Source of the DNA: Monosporascus cannonballus
Lineage: Eukaryota; Ascomycota; Sordariomycetes; Xylariales
DNA: 64,000 bases
Assembly (NCBI GenBank): GCA_004154925.1
Contig: QJNS01000196.1
Location: forward strand, 88,620 to 152,619
Direction: 5' to 3'
Each line of letters starts with the position of its first letter. The stretch's first letter is position 1. Of the stretch, positions 9,945-22,824 are shown piece by piece. A program made the position numbers and the translations under genes. The notes under the pieces are model-generated. The model saw nothing but the letters and a program-made list of their open reading frames with translations. It was not told where the DNA came from and made no database searches.

Positions 9945-12929
9945 ATGATCGGCTCGGAAAACCTGCGCACGGCCTCGCTGTACATCAACAATCAGCTGCT
10001 CTCCCGCGGCCTGCTGCGAGATGGCCAGAGCATCGACTTCGCGGACCCCGGGCGCTGCGACGGCGGGGTCCAGGCCACCATGGGCAAGGTCATGAGCGTC
10101 GTCAATGACCTGATCCTGCGCCGGGACGTACGTTTCCCCCCTTTTCTTGTCCTCAACCTCCAACCCCCATCCTCTTTCCTCTCTCCTTCCTCCTCCCTTT
10201 CTCCTCTAGATGAGCTCCCAGCAAAGCTAACGCGAGAGCCGCAAAACGGGAAACAGCGCGACGCAGAGCACCGCGAATCCCTCTCGAGCACGCTGCGCAC
10301 GCTGCGCGCCGAGTCGCAGCGCCAGGCCACGGAGCACCAGCGGGCGGCGGACCGGCTTGTGGACGCGCAGCGGCGGCTCGACGGCGCGGAGGCCACGGAG
10401 CGCGCGCTGCGGGCCCAGCTGCGCGCCACCGAGGGCTCGGTGCACCGGCTGAAGGAGGAGGCGCAGCGCACGCGCGCCCTCGTGGCCCAGACGCGCGCCG
10501 CCTGCGCTACCGAGGTCCGCCGCCGCGACCGCCAGATCGAGGGGTTGAAGCGCGCCGTCGTCGAGGCCGGGCGCGTCCGCGGCTCCCGCAACGGCAACGT
10601 CACCACCATCACCATCTCGGGCGAGGTCGGGGGCGAGGACGAGGCGCTCCCGCCCGGCGCCACCGCTGACGAGGCCTACGACCTGCGCATGGAGACCAAC
10701 GAGTTCCTGACCCGCCTCGCGGGAAGCCTGAGCGAGGAGAACGAGGTTCTGAGGGCGCTGGTCCGGCGCGCGGTCGAGGGGCTCAGGGAGATGAGCGGGC
10801 TCGAGGGCACGGCGGGGAAGGGAGGTGACGGCGGCGGAACGGCGGTCGCGGCCGCGGCGCCGCAGCAGCAGAGGAGTGCCGAGGAGCTCGCGGCGGAGCT
10901 GGACGCCGTGCTCGACCACCTGCGCACGATCCTGACGAACCCGTCTTTCGTGCCAATCGAGGAGGTCGAGGTCCGTGACGAGGAGATCCAGCGCCTGCGC
11001 GCTGGCTTCGAGCGCCTCGAGACCCGCTGGAAGGACGCCGTCGTCCTCATCGACGGCTGGCGCCGCCGCATGGGATCCGGGGGCCGCTCCGTCGACGTCG
11101 AGGAGCTGAGCGCCGGCCTCAGACTCAGTCCCGTCCGCGTCCAGGACATCCGCGAGACCGCCGACGTCGTGCCCATGAACCTTTCCTGCGTCCTCGAGGA
11201 GGATGAGGAGGAAGATGAAGAGGCGTACGCGCAGGGGCAGAAGGAGGAAGCAGACAGAGGGCACCAGCAGCAAGAACGAGAGCGGGCACAGAAAGGAGAC
11301 GAGCAGACACCTAGATCCCCGAGTCCGGCGGAGTCCCTGCATCTGGTTCCCGCGCCCGGCTACGAGGTTCGAGAAGGGGACGAGAACGGCTCAGAATCTA
11401 GTAGTATCTTCGAGGATGGCATCGACATGGACGAGCTCGAGGCCGAGGAGCCCAACGTGCAGGTGCTGCAGGAATCCACGTGGCGCAGATCCACGGAGCA
11501 CTCGCCTCCGCTCCCGGAGCCGCCGGAGCTGAGTCCCCTCAAGGACTCGTACTCCTCGGGCAACAGGGGGTCGGGCCTAAACAGCAATGCGCAGCCGCAT
11601 CCCAAGGGGCCCGGCGACTTCACGACCATCGTCGAGGAGAAGACCTGGGAGCTGGCTGCTGCTACCGCTACCGAGGATGAGGTACCGCCTGTGCCGCCTC
11701 CACATACGGTGGATTACAAGCGGCGGTCCCAGGAGAAGTCTGGCAACGAGAGCAAGGAGAACAAGCTCAAGCCTTCGGAGCTCGTGTTGTCTACGGATTC
11801 GAGGTCGGATTCGAGGTCGACCGCGTATGATAGCCCGCTGTTTGGGAGATCGGGCGAGAAGCCGTCGATGTCAGATCCCTCGAAGAAACTGTTCTCCAAG
11901 CCTTCTTCCCCCGCGAAAGAACCACCAAAGAAACAGGATCCAGCGCAGAAAGCGAAGCAAAGCGACCACTCTAAGTCAGCGCCCGACACCCCTAAAACGG
12001 GCAGCGGCAGACGGCCCCAGACTAGGTCATCAACTAAGCGGGTGGCATCTAACCCAAACCCACCGCCTCCACCACCAGAGGCACAGCAGTCAAGCCAACC
12101 CTCTCCAGCGCCAACGACCAAAAGCACAGCTTCGTCGAAGTCCGCCAGTGCACAGAACGGGGCCCCACTGTCGAAACCCACCAGTACTGCTGCCACCACC
12201 ACAGCAGCGACACAGTCGCGGAACCCGTCACCGGTGAGGAATAACAACGCCACCAACCCTCAAACCGCGAGCTCGCGCCTGACCCGGCGCAACAATCTCG
12301 CGGCACCACCTCAGCAGCAGACCCCTCTCACCATGGAGACCATCGCCGCGAAGCTGGCGGCGGCCGAGCGCGAGGCCGATGCCGCCCGTGTGAGGGCCAA
12401 ACTCCGAGCCGCGAGGCTAGGGAAACGGGTCGCGGCCGCGCGGAACGGTGGTGTCAAGCAGACGAACGACGGTGCCGGGGCCAAGGGGCCCGACTATACG
12501 GCCACTGCTAATTCGCCTACCGCCACTACTACGAGCCAAGCACAACGACCGGAGCCACGGGAACGCGAACAGCAGCAGCAGCGGGAACGGGAGAGACGGC
12601 AGGTCGCCGTCAACCTGGACCTCGAGGACGTCGACCCCGTCAAGAAGGATGTGAACAATAACAACAACAATACGCACACGCGTCCTCCTCTCCCCGCGCC
12701 AGCCTCCCCGCGGCGCAGCAACAACAACAATGACCCCGACGCGGACGAGCTCGCGGCGGCCAGCCCCGAGATCGAGATCAAGATACAGAAGCGCAAGCGC
12801 GACCGCAGGACCAACGCCGCTGCCGCCGCCGCATCGAGGCGCGCCTCGAGGAGGCGCAGCACGCTTAGCCCCTGGGAGCTCGAGAGCCTGATCCAGGGCG
12901 GCGTCGCGGTCGAGAGTCCGGCGCGGTGA
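9945..12929 (+). CDS. Msd1/TINA/SSX2IP-family (ADIP domain) spindle-pole protein
   Basis: Matches fungal proteins annotated as NIMA-interactive (TINA), related to fission yeast Msd1 and animal SSX2IP, which anchor microtubules at spindle poles or centrosomes. Exons 9945-10127 and 10257-12929 give 951 aa. The 129-nt pyrimidine-rich intron is in frame and open, but removing it joins LILRRD to RDAEHRESLS, the family sequence. I start at ATG 9945 (MIGSENLRTASLYINN) because this segment is the conserved N terminus and no in-frame ATG precedes it. Residues 62-180 form an Arg/Glu/Ala-rich coiled coil. A second conserved block at about 270-335 includes LRTILTNPSFVPIEEV. From about 400 to 900 it is disordered, with acidic runs, Pro/Ser-rich linkers and short Asn, Gln and Ala tracts. 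A basic tail ends in RRRSTLSPWELESL, a conserved terminal motif. Coding DNA is very GC-rich. Family call good; function inferred. Confidence 0.85.
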   Translation: MIGSENLRTASLYINNQLLSRGLLRDGQSIDFADPGRCDGGVQATMGKVMSVVNDLILRRDVRFPPFLVLNLQPPSSFLSPSSSLSPLDELPAKLTREPQNGKQRDAEHRESLSSTLRTLRAESQRQATEHQRAADRLVDAQRRLDGAEATERALRAQLRATEGSVHRLKEEAQRTRALVAQTRAACATEVRRRDRQIEGLKRAVVEAGRVRGSRNGNVTTITISGEVGGEDEALPPGATADEAYDLRMETNEFLTRLAGSLSEENEVLRALVRRAVEGLREMSGLEGTAGKGGDGGGTAVAAAAPQQQRSAEELAAELDAVLDHLRTILTNPSFVPIEEVEVRDEEIQRLRAGFERLETRWKDAVVLIDGWRRRMGSGGRSVDVEELSAGLRLSPVRVQDIRETADVVPMNLSCVLEEDEEEDEEAYAQGQKEEADRGHQQQERERAQKGDEQTPRSPSPAESLHLVPAPGYEVREGDENGSESSSIFEDGIDMDELEAEEPNVQVLQESTWRRSTEHSPPLPEPPELSPLKDSYSSGNRGSGLNSNAQPHPKGPGDFTTIVEEKTWELAAATATEDEVPPVPPPHTVDYKRRSQEKSGNESKENKLKPSELVLSTDSRSDSRSTAYDSPLFGRSGEKPSMSDPSKKLFSKPSSPAKEPPKKQDPAQKAKQSDHSKSAPDTPKTGSGRRPQTRSSTKRVASNPNPPPPPPEAQQSSQPSPAPTTKSTASSKSASAQNGAPLSKPTSTAATTTAATQSRNPSPVRNNNATNPQTASSRLTRRNNLAAPPQQQTPLTMETIAAKLAAAEREADAARVRAKLRAARLGKRVAAARNGGVKQTNDGAGAKGPDYTATANSPTATTTSQAQRPEPREREQQQQRERERRQVAVNLDLEDVDPVKKDVNNNNNNTHTRPPLPAPASPRRSNNNNDPDADELAAASPEIEIKIQKRKRDRRTNAAAAAASRRASRRRSTLSPWELESLIQGGVAVESPAR

Positions 12930-14008
12930 TGGAGTGCGGCCGGCTCCCGGTGGTTACTCAGAGCGATAGATACCAGGCCGTGGAGACAGGACGAGGGAAT
13001 GGGCGTTTGTTCAGCCGGCCACGAAGCGTGTTGGATGAAGGATCGGGTATCGTGGCTGTTTATGATGAGGTGTAGGGTCGGGTGTGGGGTTATGCTCTTG
13101 GAGCAGCTTCTAGGGGCGGGATAGATATGGAGTGATGTCTTGGATGATTGCGTTACTCATACGCAGTGAATAGGCGCGTGTGTCTAGCGCCAGCTCATAA
13201 TCCTTTATTTCTGCTCGGGGGGGGCCTATATTATGTAAAGTCAGGGGTAAATCATGAAATCACGAGAATTTCCTAATCGAAGGACTCGGAAGGAAACTTC
13301 GTCCACAGAGAAATAAACTCCTTTATCTAACACTACGTTTCCATAGTTCGCGATGCTCAGACAGCTTAATTGAAAGACAGCTAGAGGGATTCATTCCTTA
13401 TGATTCATCGAATCTAAGCATGTAACACCGGCAGTTGGGGATGACGCTGCAAATGAATCGACCAGTCAATGCCGGTATACTGATTTAACACGAGCCTCTC
13501 ATTAATAACATTACTCTTCTCACTGCAACAAGGTGGTTATCACCGTTGTGATTTAGCTTGGAATAGGCCATTGGGCTATTCACCATTTGGTCAAATCAAG
13601 GCCTCCTGGCTGCACAATTCTCATGCCTAGCGTTCATCACTAGGAGGTCAGAATTACGAGCATGAATCATGGGCAACTTCCTATGAGAAGGTAAATTCCC
13701 TTTAGAATGGCCCATCACGGCTTGAAATACGAGTTCCAAAGAATAATGGTTGGACGACCCGGTACCTGAATCATGGTGTTCTTGGTGAGCATGGTCTTGC
13801 ATATGGGACTTCAGTTGCCAGGAGCCAGAATATATAAGTCCATGAGCCTGCCCGCGTTCCGTATCCCCTACATGCCAGACAAGCTTCGCTTGACTTCAGG
13901 AACCCCCAGCACTCCGTCTCTTGTAATCGGTCTATTGGCTATAATCGTGCAAACCTCTAGCCATACTGTCTTCACCTGTTTACGGTATTTTTGCCATATT
14001 GTTCCCCC
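12930..14008. other. Intergenic, no supported gene
   Basis: About 1.1 kb. The first 250 bases are probably the 3' untranslated region of the Msd1-like gene, and the last few hundred the promoter and leader of the orphan at 14009. A small open frame at 13596-13802 (minus) has no resemblance to a known family. Confidence 0.45.
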
Positions 14009-14783
14009 ATGTCTCAGCAGCAAGAGCCTCCTTCTCCGGCTTATTATAGCCTTGATATCAGTTCCAACGAATTGCAACCGGAATATGACACTGGTAAGTC
14101 TCATACACCGATTCTATCCACGTTGCGGGTACCCCTACTCGGGCCATGTTCAAGACAATGGCTACCATATGTACGATTCTGGCACTGAACCCTTTTCCGC
14201 GCCAGGGCTGGACAATACATATGCCTCAAGCGACTTCTATCTATCGCATGCGGATGGAGAGGGGGAAATAGACGCTTTCTACGGCTGCGACCCTCCAAAC
14301 CAGAACATTGCGGGTGACCAGAGAAATGTGGCCCCTGCGCAAGATAGACGACAGCGCCGCCGTCCGCGCCCTAAGCCGTCCGCCTCGAACACACAGACTC
14401 AGCTTCCATACAAACCCATAGCACCCAAGTCCGCACAGGACAAATCCTCGGATCTGCCCGAATATGGGACAGATTACGCCAACCTCGCCCCATACGGCGA
14501 AAACCTTGAGTACGGAGGACATGCGGGCAGTCAGGATTTCACACAGAATTATGGCGGATCATATGCAGAGCCCTCTTCGAGCCATTCCCAACTCCCAGAG
14601 ATGATCCGCAGGGGCTGGAAGGAATGCACAAATTGCAACGAGTGGAAGCCATCGAACGAATTCATCTCCGCGCCGACCTCTGGCTCGAGAGCCACGCGCC
14701 AATGCTCTCATTGCCGAGAGATCTGCAGAAAATTTTATTATAAACAGAAACAGAAACGCGCCTCCGCAGGTGGTAGTTCGTGA
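14009..14783 (+). CDS. Orphan protein with C-terminal Cys-rich, zinc-ribbon-like motif
   Basis: I do not recognise the family. Two exons, 14009-14093 and 14155-14783, give 237 aa; the 61-nt intron has a consensus GTAAGT donor and a CAAG acceptor. I prefer the start MSQQQEPPSPAYYS at 14009 because the spliced frame stays open and matches the composition of the rest. Residues 1-175 are Tyr/Asn/Ser/Pro-rich and look disordered, with a basic patch RRQRRRPRPKP. The last 50 residues hold ECTNC-x8-F and, after a spacer, RQCSHCREIC: five cysteines as C-x2-C ... C-x2-C-x3-C. This resembles small zinc ribbons with the pattern CxxC-x3-K-P-x3-F. A KQKQKR tail could bind nucleic acid or direct it to the nucleus. 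It sits 1.5 kb from the first RIP block. Metal binding and any DNA or RNA role are inference only. Confidence 0.7.
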
Positions 14784-16252
14784 TGAGGGGGTCGGATTTA
14801 GGATCGAGTCGTCCAGGCCTCTTCGCTTAGTCTGCGTCTCATGGGTCCCTACGATGACCGCTTCATCGTTACGGGTGAGAATTCCTCAATCTTTAGGGTC
14901 ATTGACGCAATGAGTTGGGATAGGGTGGAGGTCTAGATGTTCATTAGCACTATTTGGTAGTTTTAGGACTCATATGTTTGGCTTATTGCTGACACATCGG
15001 AATTGACGTGTGATAGTGTTTAGCCACCTTCTAACTAGCCTCTGGTGTTTTCGCCTTACAATTAGGTATCACCTATCCCGGCCATTCTATGTGCCTTGCT
15101 GCAATATAGATATCATCCCTCCGAACCCCTATGTGTGTAGCGTGGAACGATGGATTCGAATTTGAGCTTGGGTTTCTAGGGGTGAATGAGTGTATTGAGC
15201 TGGATAGGGAGCTTCTTTTTGACCCCGGACCCGAAGCTACCTTACACAGATATGCCACCGTATTCCAGACGCCCTCAGTGCCTTCCTTGGGTACCCCTTT
15301 GACACTTCATCGATATATTAATATCTGAACTTTCGCTGTTATGCTGCGAAGCAAAGCTGCTTGCTTTAAGCCATATTCCTCAAGGTATGGTGCACCTAAC
15401 GCACTCCCAAAGTTCCCCTTTTTAGGGATAAAGTTCTCCCTCCAACGGAAGCTGTAGGAACGAAACTATCGTCAAACTAGAAACCAATCCCAAGATGAAT
15501 CTGCAATGAGACTGAAACCTTCCATTACACCATCCTTCGAGGTCACATAACACTTTTGATACTCTAAAGCATTAAGCTGTTTATTTAACCTTATCAACTC
15601 GCCATTAGGTTCACATCATATAGGGCCAGCTGTCAGTTAGGCAGTCCTCCTACGATAAGTCTTTTATAAAGAAGGCCAGATTACTTCTCAGCATACTGCT
15701 CATCGCTGCCTCCATGCCCCTGACAGTGCCATACTGCCGCTGCCATTACGTCGTCCTGATCGCTGTTCCGGACCCTGTGACCTTTTTCTTTTGCGACCAT
15801 TGTCTCCAAAACCGCAATAACGCCTTCGGCCGAGACGATAAGAAGGGGGAAAGATCGTCACGTTATCAGAATTCAATAGCATCCGTCGTAGCTATTCATA
15901 ATTTCGCGATGTGTTGCCATACGCCGTTGATATGCATTAAGGGGCATCCGTCCTCCACGGCGGCCCTTAAGCCATTTCGCTAGAAGGCTAATCTTCAACA
16001 ACCACAACCATAAAATAAATTCATGGGACGGTTTTCCACCGACTTCGCTCTCCACATACCAGCTGCTCTTCCACCTCCTGAGTCGGTTGTTATATTAAGA
16101 ATTTACTGGGGACTATATTGCGTCAGCGTCTTCGCATCCATAGCTTGATATATGACGCTGCACAAACTCTCGATCACTATGATATCACAGAAGTATTCAA
16201 ATCAAAATCAGTCCATTAAATCTTGTTATAGGACTCCGATATCATAACGGCC
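14784..16252. other. Intergenic flank of the first transposon block
   Basis: About 1.5 kb with moderate AT content that rises towards 16.2 kb. There is no recognisable gene; open frames of 60-90 codons at 15073-15328 and 15700-16055 match nothing I know. CpA and TpG are still common here, so the sequence is not strongly RIP-mutated, and the edge of the block coincides with the LTR start at 16258. Confidence 0.45.
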
Positions 16253-16257
16253 TTTAC

Positions 16258-16666
16258 TGTGACGGCTAGGCGGTTTAACCAACTATTAAACCTTAAGTCG
16301 ACGGGTTTATGTTGGCAGGAGTATCGTGGGAATCTGAGCAATGGATACAGTAACGTATTACGTCTCGTAATACCAAGGGCGTCTTAGGTAACGAACTATT
16401 AATTACAAATGATTAGTATTAATAAGTATTGCAAGTTAGTACTATCTAAACTATGGAAATAATAAATATATATATCCTTTTTATTTTTTACTGGCGATTA
16501 TTACCGATTACTCCTAGTATAATAATTATAATTGTTTTTAATTATAACTATTTTGAAATAATCATTAATCCGTTAGTAATCATTTTTAATTACGTAATTT
16601 GCAAGATAGGTCGTATTATCTTTATTGCGACTGTTTCCGTAGGCCTAAGTTTATCAAATCGTAACA
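16258..16666 (-). repeat. Gypsy-1 LTR (3' LTR in element orientation)
   Basis: 409 bp, beginning TGTGACGGCTAG and ending CGTAACA on the plus strand. It matches the copy at 22825-23233 in order and length, with transition differences of RIP type. Its first 170 bases also match the LTR at 51877. The adjacent target duplication is TTTAC at 16253-16257. Confidence 0.95.
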
Positions 16667-19600
16667 CGATCTTCCCTTTCCCAAAAATCTTGCCCTTAAG
16701 ATTTTTTTCCTGGTAAGCTCCTTATTTCTTCACCATAGTTTTTCGTATTTCTAAAATTCGTCGTAAGCCTCGCCCTTTTACTACTTATCGTATTAACCTA
16801 ATAAAGGCTTTTAAAAAGTTTGGTTTCGAAATTATGCCTTATTTTTGGTATTTTTCGAAAAATTTGAAATACGAAATAATAAAAAACATTTCTTGCTGTA
16901 AAAAGTATGTGGCCCGTAGCCGATCTTGCGATGGGACCGGCGTCCCGTTATCTTTTTTCTAAAATATCCGCCACGAATATTAACGTTTTAAGCGTAAGGA
17001 AACTTTAGCAAAAAAACGTTTATTCGAATTATAACGTCGTTAACTTAAGATCTAACGTTGCTATTAGGAAAAAATAAATAAGGCCTTGGCGCGGTTTATT
17101 CGGTTATGCAAATAAAAATCTTTAGTTCGTTTTAAAGGTATTAAAATAATATAATGTAATTTTTAATTTTTAAATAAATTAAAAAAATAAGAACGAAAAA
17201 AAGAATAGGCCGTTGCTAAGGCCGCCGCAGCTGCATTAACGCAAGCCGTTATTCTTTTCGACTTATTTAATTTTAGCTTATCTAATTAGCCCATCATAAA
17301 GGATTTTTGGAATCCTAACGACCTTGCCGTCGTTAGTAAAAATTTTTTAATAAGCGCTAGGCGCCAATAAGATTTTTGGTGGGTTCCCAGGTGTTTTCGG
17401 AATTTAAATATTTTTTCCATTTAATTAGGTATTGGGTAAGTCCGTTTTATTTCCGCATATCGAAAATTTTCTCCATTTCGTATGCCGTTTCGTCTTTTAT
17501 TTCTACGTCGTCCTGTACCGTTCGTACCTTAATTATTTCTGCTGCTAATTCGAATAAGGAAACGTAAAAGATTAGGTAAAATTTAACTTTTGGTAAAAGT
17601 TTTAACTGGTAATTATTTTCTGAGATTTTTTTATTGATTTTATATAAACCGATATATTTGAAATTAAGTTTTTTATTAGGTTTTTTTATTTAAATGTTTT
17701 TGGTAACGAGGTAAATTATTTCCCCCTTTTCGAAAATTAATTTTTTTAACCGTTTTTCGTTATAATATTTATTTATTTAATTCCGTACGAATTTTAATTC
17801 TGTTTTTATCTTTTAATATAACTGTCGTAATTATTTTAATGTAAGGATTATTTTAATATTAATTGGGCCGTCGTTACGTATTTTTTTATAAACTTTTGGA
17901 ATAAAACCGAAATTTGCATTAAATAATATTATTTTAATGCTTTCGTAATAACTGGTATTATAGGTTAATTAAGTAATAAGTAATTTTTTAATTTAATCGT
18001 TTTATTCGTAATTAATATAATATCATAAATATACTTTTAATATTTGGTTTAATCGTTCCGTTTATTTATTTATTTAGGGTTTAAATACGTTAAATAATTT
18101 GTGATTTAGGCTTATTTGTATTATAAGGTTTTACCAAAATTTAAATACGAAAATTAATCCTTTATTTAAAATAATTTTTATTAATAATCCATATGTATTA
18201 AAAATGTTTTTGAAAAAGATATACGTTATTTATTTTGCGTTAATATCTTTATGGTAAAATAAAAAATAAAAAAACTTTATAAATTAATTAACGATAACGA
18301 AAATATTATTATAATATATTTTTATTATTAGGTTTTCGGATAAAGGAAGTTTAATAATAAAATCCATAATAATCGAATTTTATGGTCTTTTTAAGATTAA
18401 TAATGGTTATAATTTTCCATAGGGCTTATATCGTTATGCCTTAGCCTTATTACAAAAGTTATATTATCGTCGTATTTTCTGGATTATCGTTTTTATCTTA
18501 AGAAAAAAATATGTACGCTGAAATTATTTTAAGGTTTTATGGATCCCTGGATGTTTATATAATTAATATTCGTATATATTTCGTACCAAATCCATTTAAT
18601 ATTCCTTTGGAATTTATATCTTATTTGTTTTTTGGTTTTTTAGGAGACCGTTATTATATTATTGGATTTTCTAATGCATATCCAAAGGTATTGCCCGAAT
18701 CGTTATAATTTGTCATAAACGTAAATATCTTTTTATGATAATATCGAAAATTATATAATTAACTTTAACCAGCTTTTTTTCGAAATTTGATCGTTTGTTT
18801 AAGGCGTCCGTTCTGCTATTTTTTATATCTTTCTTGTAAATAATAACGAAGTCGAAGTTCGCCAACTTTTCCGCGTATCGTAATTATCGTTTTGTAAATT
18901 CTTTAGTCGTAATAAATCGGGTAAAATTTTGATAATCCATATAAACCTTAACCTAATGCAAATTTCCCTTTAGGAAATACCTGAATTTGCAAAATACCAT
19001 AATAATAGCCATAAATTTTTTATCTGGAATGCCGTAATTAAGCTCGGCTCCTTTTAATTTATATAAAAAAAATACAATAAGGTGTAATTTGCCTTAATTA
19101 TCCCGTTATCCGATTACGGCGTCCAATACGTAATCCAAAATATCGGTTTCTAACTTAACGGGACGTATTAAATCGTACATAATTAATATTGGCTTATTAA
19201 TAATTATATTTTTAATTTCCTAAAACGCTTTTTTTATTTTTGATATTTATTTAAATTCTTTTTTTTTTAATAAGGTTAATTAAGGATATAGTTATTCTGC
19301 TAAAATTTCGAATAAATTTCCTGTAATAGTTGGCGAATCCAAAAAATACTTATACTTTTTTAACCGTCGTTAATATCTATTATTCTGTTACTGCAACGAT
19401 TTTCTTTAAATTTATCCTAATATATCCTAAGGTAATAATATATTTTAAGTATTTTACTTTTTGCTTATGGAACTAGCTTTTTTTTGCGTTAATTAACAAT
19501 TTAACGTTCTGTAAAACTTAAAGAACTTGGTAAACGTATTTTGCGTATATTTTTTCCGTTTCGGAGAAAATAAAAATATCGTCGAGGTAGTACATAACAA

Positions 19601-22600
19601 AAACGTCGAGGTATTCCCGTAATACATAATTTACCATTCGTTAGAAAGTTGCCGGTACGTTCGTAAGTCCTATTAATATAACTAAATATTCGAATAATCC
19701 GTATTTTATTTTAAAAATTATTTTTTATTTGTATCCTTTTTTAATTTTAATAAAGTTATATCCATCTTTTAAATCGAATGCTATAAACCATTTGGCTTTA
19801 TAAAAACGGTTTTTTATCTTTATAATCAAAGGTAATAATATTCGATTTTTAATAGTAATATTATTTAGTTGCCAATAATTAACTATAAATCGTAACTTCT
19901 TATTTTTTTTTGGTACGAAAAATATTAGATATCCTGTTGGTAATTTCGAAAATCGAATCCATCCTTTTTGTAACCGATTTTCCAGGTATTCTTTAAAAGC
20001 ATATAATTCGTTTCCGTTAAGGTTATAAATAAGATAAAATTTCGTTAAGGATTTTTCCTTAAAAATTATTTTATAATCCTATTCGTTATGTTCTAATAAT
20101 TTCGTATTAAATTCCTTTTTAAAAAGTTATTCGTATTTGTAATATTATAATAATATATTAATTAGATTTTTTAACTTTTAAGGCTATTATTTTAAATTAT
20201 TATTTAATTGCTTTAATTTTACTTTAATAATAATAACGATACGTCGTATTTTTCTTTAATATCTGTTTTTTTTTTTATATTTTATCCCTTTAAGTAATAA
20301 AATATTTATCGTATTTTTATGCTTATATTCGTCGCCATTTTCGATCAAATATTAAAATCTTATTTTTTTTTTATTTATTAATAAAAGGTAAAAAAAATTT
20401 TACCTAATTAATTTTTCCGTTAATCAAAATTCCGTATTAACGTATCCATAATAATCCTAAGATTATATCGTAATTCCCAAACGGAACGACGTCGAAATTA
20501 ATTATTTAATATTATCCTTAAATAAGGATTTCGAAATAATTAATTTTGCGTAAGATTTTTCCGTTATCGTAAACGAAATCCTAACTTTTAACGTTCGTTA
20601 TTATATAAAGTTTTAACTTATATTTCCATAATAATTTGAATTCGTTAATTACGTCCGGTATAATATAATTCCCGTACATAGCTTTGTAGTTTATTATTAC
20701 GGTATACTAATACGTTTTAATTTGTATATCCAAAGTAATAAGGTTATTAATAGCTTTTATCGTTGCGTTTAAAGCCTTTTTTAAAAATTTATCTTAATTC
20801 CCCTGGGTTTCGTTATTTTACGGCTTTTTTACAGGTAATTTTTTTCTTTTAATTCTTATTCGAATCCGTTAAACCTAATTTATATTTTTTGGTACAGCGC
20901 GTCGAGCTACTATATCTGTCGTTTTTGCCGGTATATTATTCCTTCGAGCCGTATTAATTATTCCTAATTTTGTTATAATTTCTTTCCTTATTAAATAAAT
21001 TATTCCTTAATATAACGTATGGCTTTTTATTAAGCTTTATTCCTTTTTTACTGGAAATCTCGTATAAATCGTTAAATTTCCTTTTTTAAAGTTTATCGCT
21101 TATTAAAATCTATAATAAATATTAACTGGAAATAAAGATCCGTAATAACTTTTTGGTAATATTTTTCTACCGTACGTTAAATCAATTTTTTTTTTATTTA
21201 ATAATTGTATTATTCGTAATAACAAAAAGGGTTTTCCTATAAATATCATTTCCTTTTTAGCTAATTTTTTACTGCAACCAATTAAAGAAAATTATTTTTA
21301 AAGGTTATAAATCGAAAGTATCGATATTATTATTTGTTATTTTTATTATTTTCCGTTTTATTGGGAAAATTAAATCCTTCGTAATATATTCGGGTAATTT
21401 TGTTATAAATATATCGTTTTTATTCCTTATAGGTAAGGCAGTTTTATCGTTTGTAATAAATAATATGCATTTTGCTATATCGATTAAGGGTTCCAAAATA
21501 GATTTTCTTTATCCAGCCCTAATACTTTTTTAATTATTTTTTAAAAATATTCCGTTTTTTTTAATTATTTGCTAAATTAAATTTCTGGCTTTTCGTATCC
21601 TTTATTGCATTTTTTATTACGGAAGGCCTGGTATATATTTAGGTCGAATCATATTAATAAGTTTATTTTTTTTTCTGATTTCCCTTAGATTATTTTTCGG
21701 ATATAGGCTTTTAGTTATTTTTTCGTAATTTTTTGGGCAAAAGGTATTTATAGGCCTTATACCTTTTTTCTCCGTAATTATAATACTTAATTTAATTCTA
21801 ATTTTTCTTATGGGTAATTCTTAATTTTATAAGGCCCGGTTCAATGCCGTAAAAAGTATTATTATATTAAAAAGTATTAATATTAACTATATGCCGAAAT
21901 TTATTATTATGTTTTTTTTAATACCTTTCGTATACCAGGTATATTATTAATTATTAATCTTAATTGTTATAACGATATAATTTAATAGATAATTAAGTTA
22001 ATTTAACTTAAAAAGTTTTTCCTATATTTTTTTTTTAGGCTGTCGAAAAACTTAATTATTAATATTTTTTATTCCTAATTTAATTTAAATACTAACTAAA
22101 TAAGTATGTTACCGTATTTGGATATTAATCCCTTTTATCGTAATTATTAAATTTGTATTTCGGTTTTTATTTTTTCGTTTATTATTCCGAATACTTTCGT
22201 TAATACTTATTCGAATTATTCGTAATTGTTATAAATTCGCATTATTTTTGGGTTTCGTTTTTCAACTGGCAAAATAATATATTTTTTTTATAACCGGCTT
22301 AAACCAAATAACCGCGTTTCCGGTAAATCGTCTAATTGCGAACTTAATTCGTAAAATAAACGTAATAAATTAAATAAGAAAATATCCAAAATATGTTCGG
22401 CATTAAATTAAAAACAATTATAATTTAATAAAAATTTTATCAAAAGGTTCCGGCTTAAGGGGTTTAAGGACCTTTTTTAATTCCTTAGTAAAATTTAACT
22501 AAATAACCTAGTTCGACCGAAAAGATTTTCCAATTTCGGGAACCTTTTTTTTTTCCTCGAACTTTTTATGGGTAACTTAAAGGGACGTAATAAAATTATT

Positions 22601-22824
22601 TTTGTCTTATTTTAGCTGAAAAATACGTTCGTTTATAACATCTAGGCGTTAAAAAACTTCTTTTCGAAAAAAGCAAAGTTATTCTTTTTCCTTTTCGGAT
22701 TCCATTCCGGTATTAAGGTTTTTAAGGACCCAGTAAATAAGCTGTTCGGATTATTTGCTGGTAAATATAATATCGGCGATATTACTCAAAATTTAACGGT
22801 ACTATTAAATAAAAGTTTATAACG

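Noticed and set aside
10227..11342. 371-codon open frame on the minus strand
   Set aside because: It lies wholly antisense to the Msd1-like gene; GC-rich coding with a strong third-position bias produces long open antisense frames. It has no family motif.
16453..16716. Ile/Phe-rich open frame of 87 codons
   Set aside because: It crosses the inner boundary of a Gypsy-1 LTR and its composition follows from AT-rich DNA.
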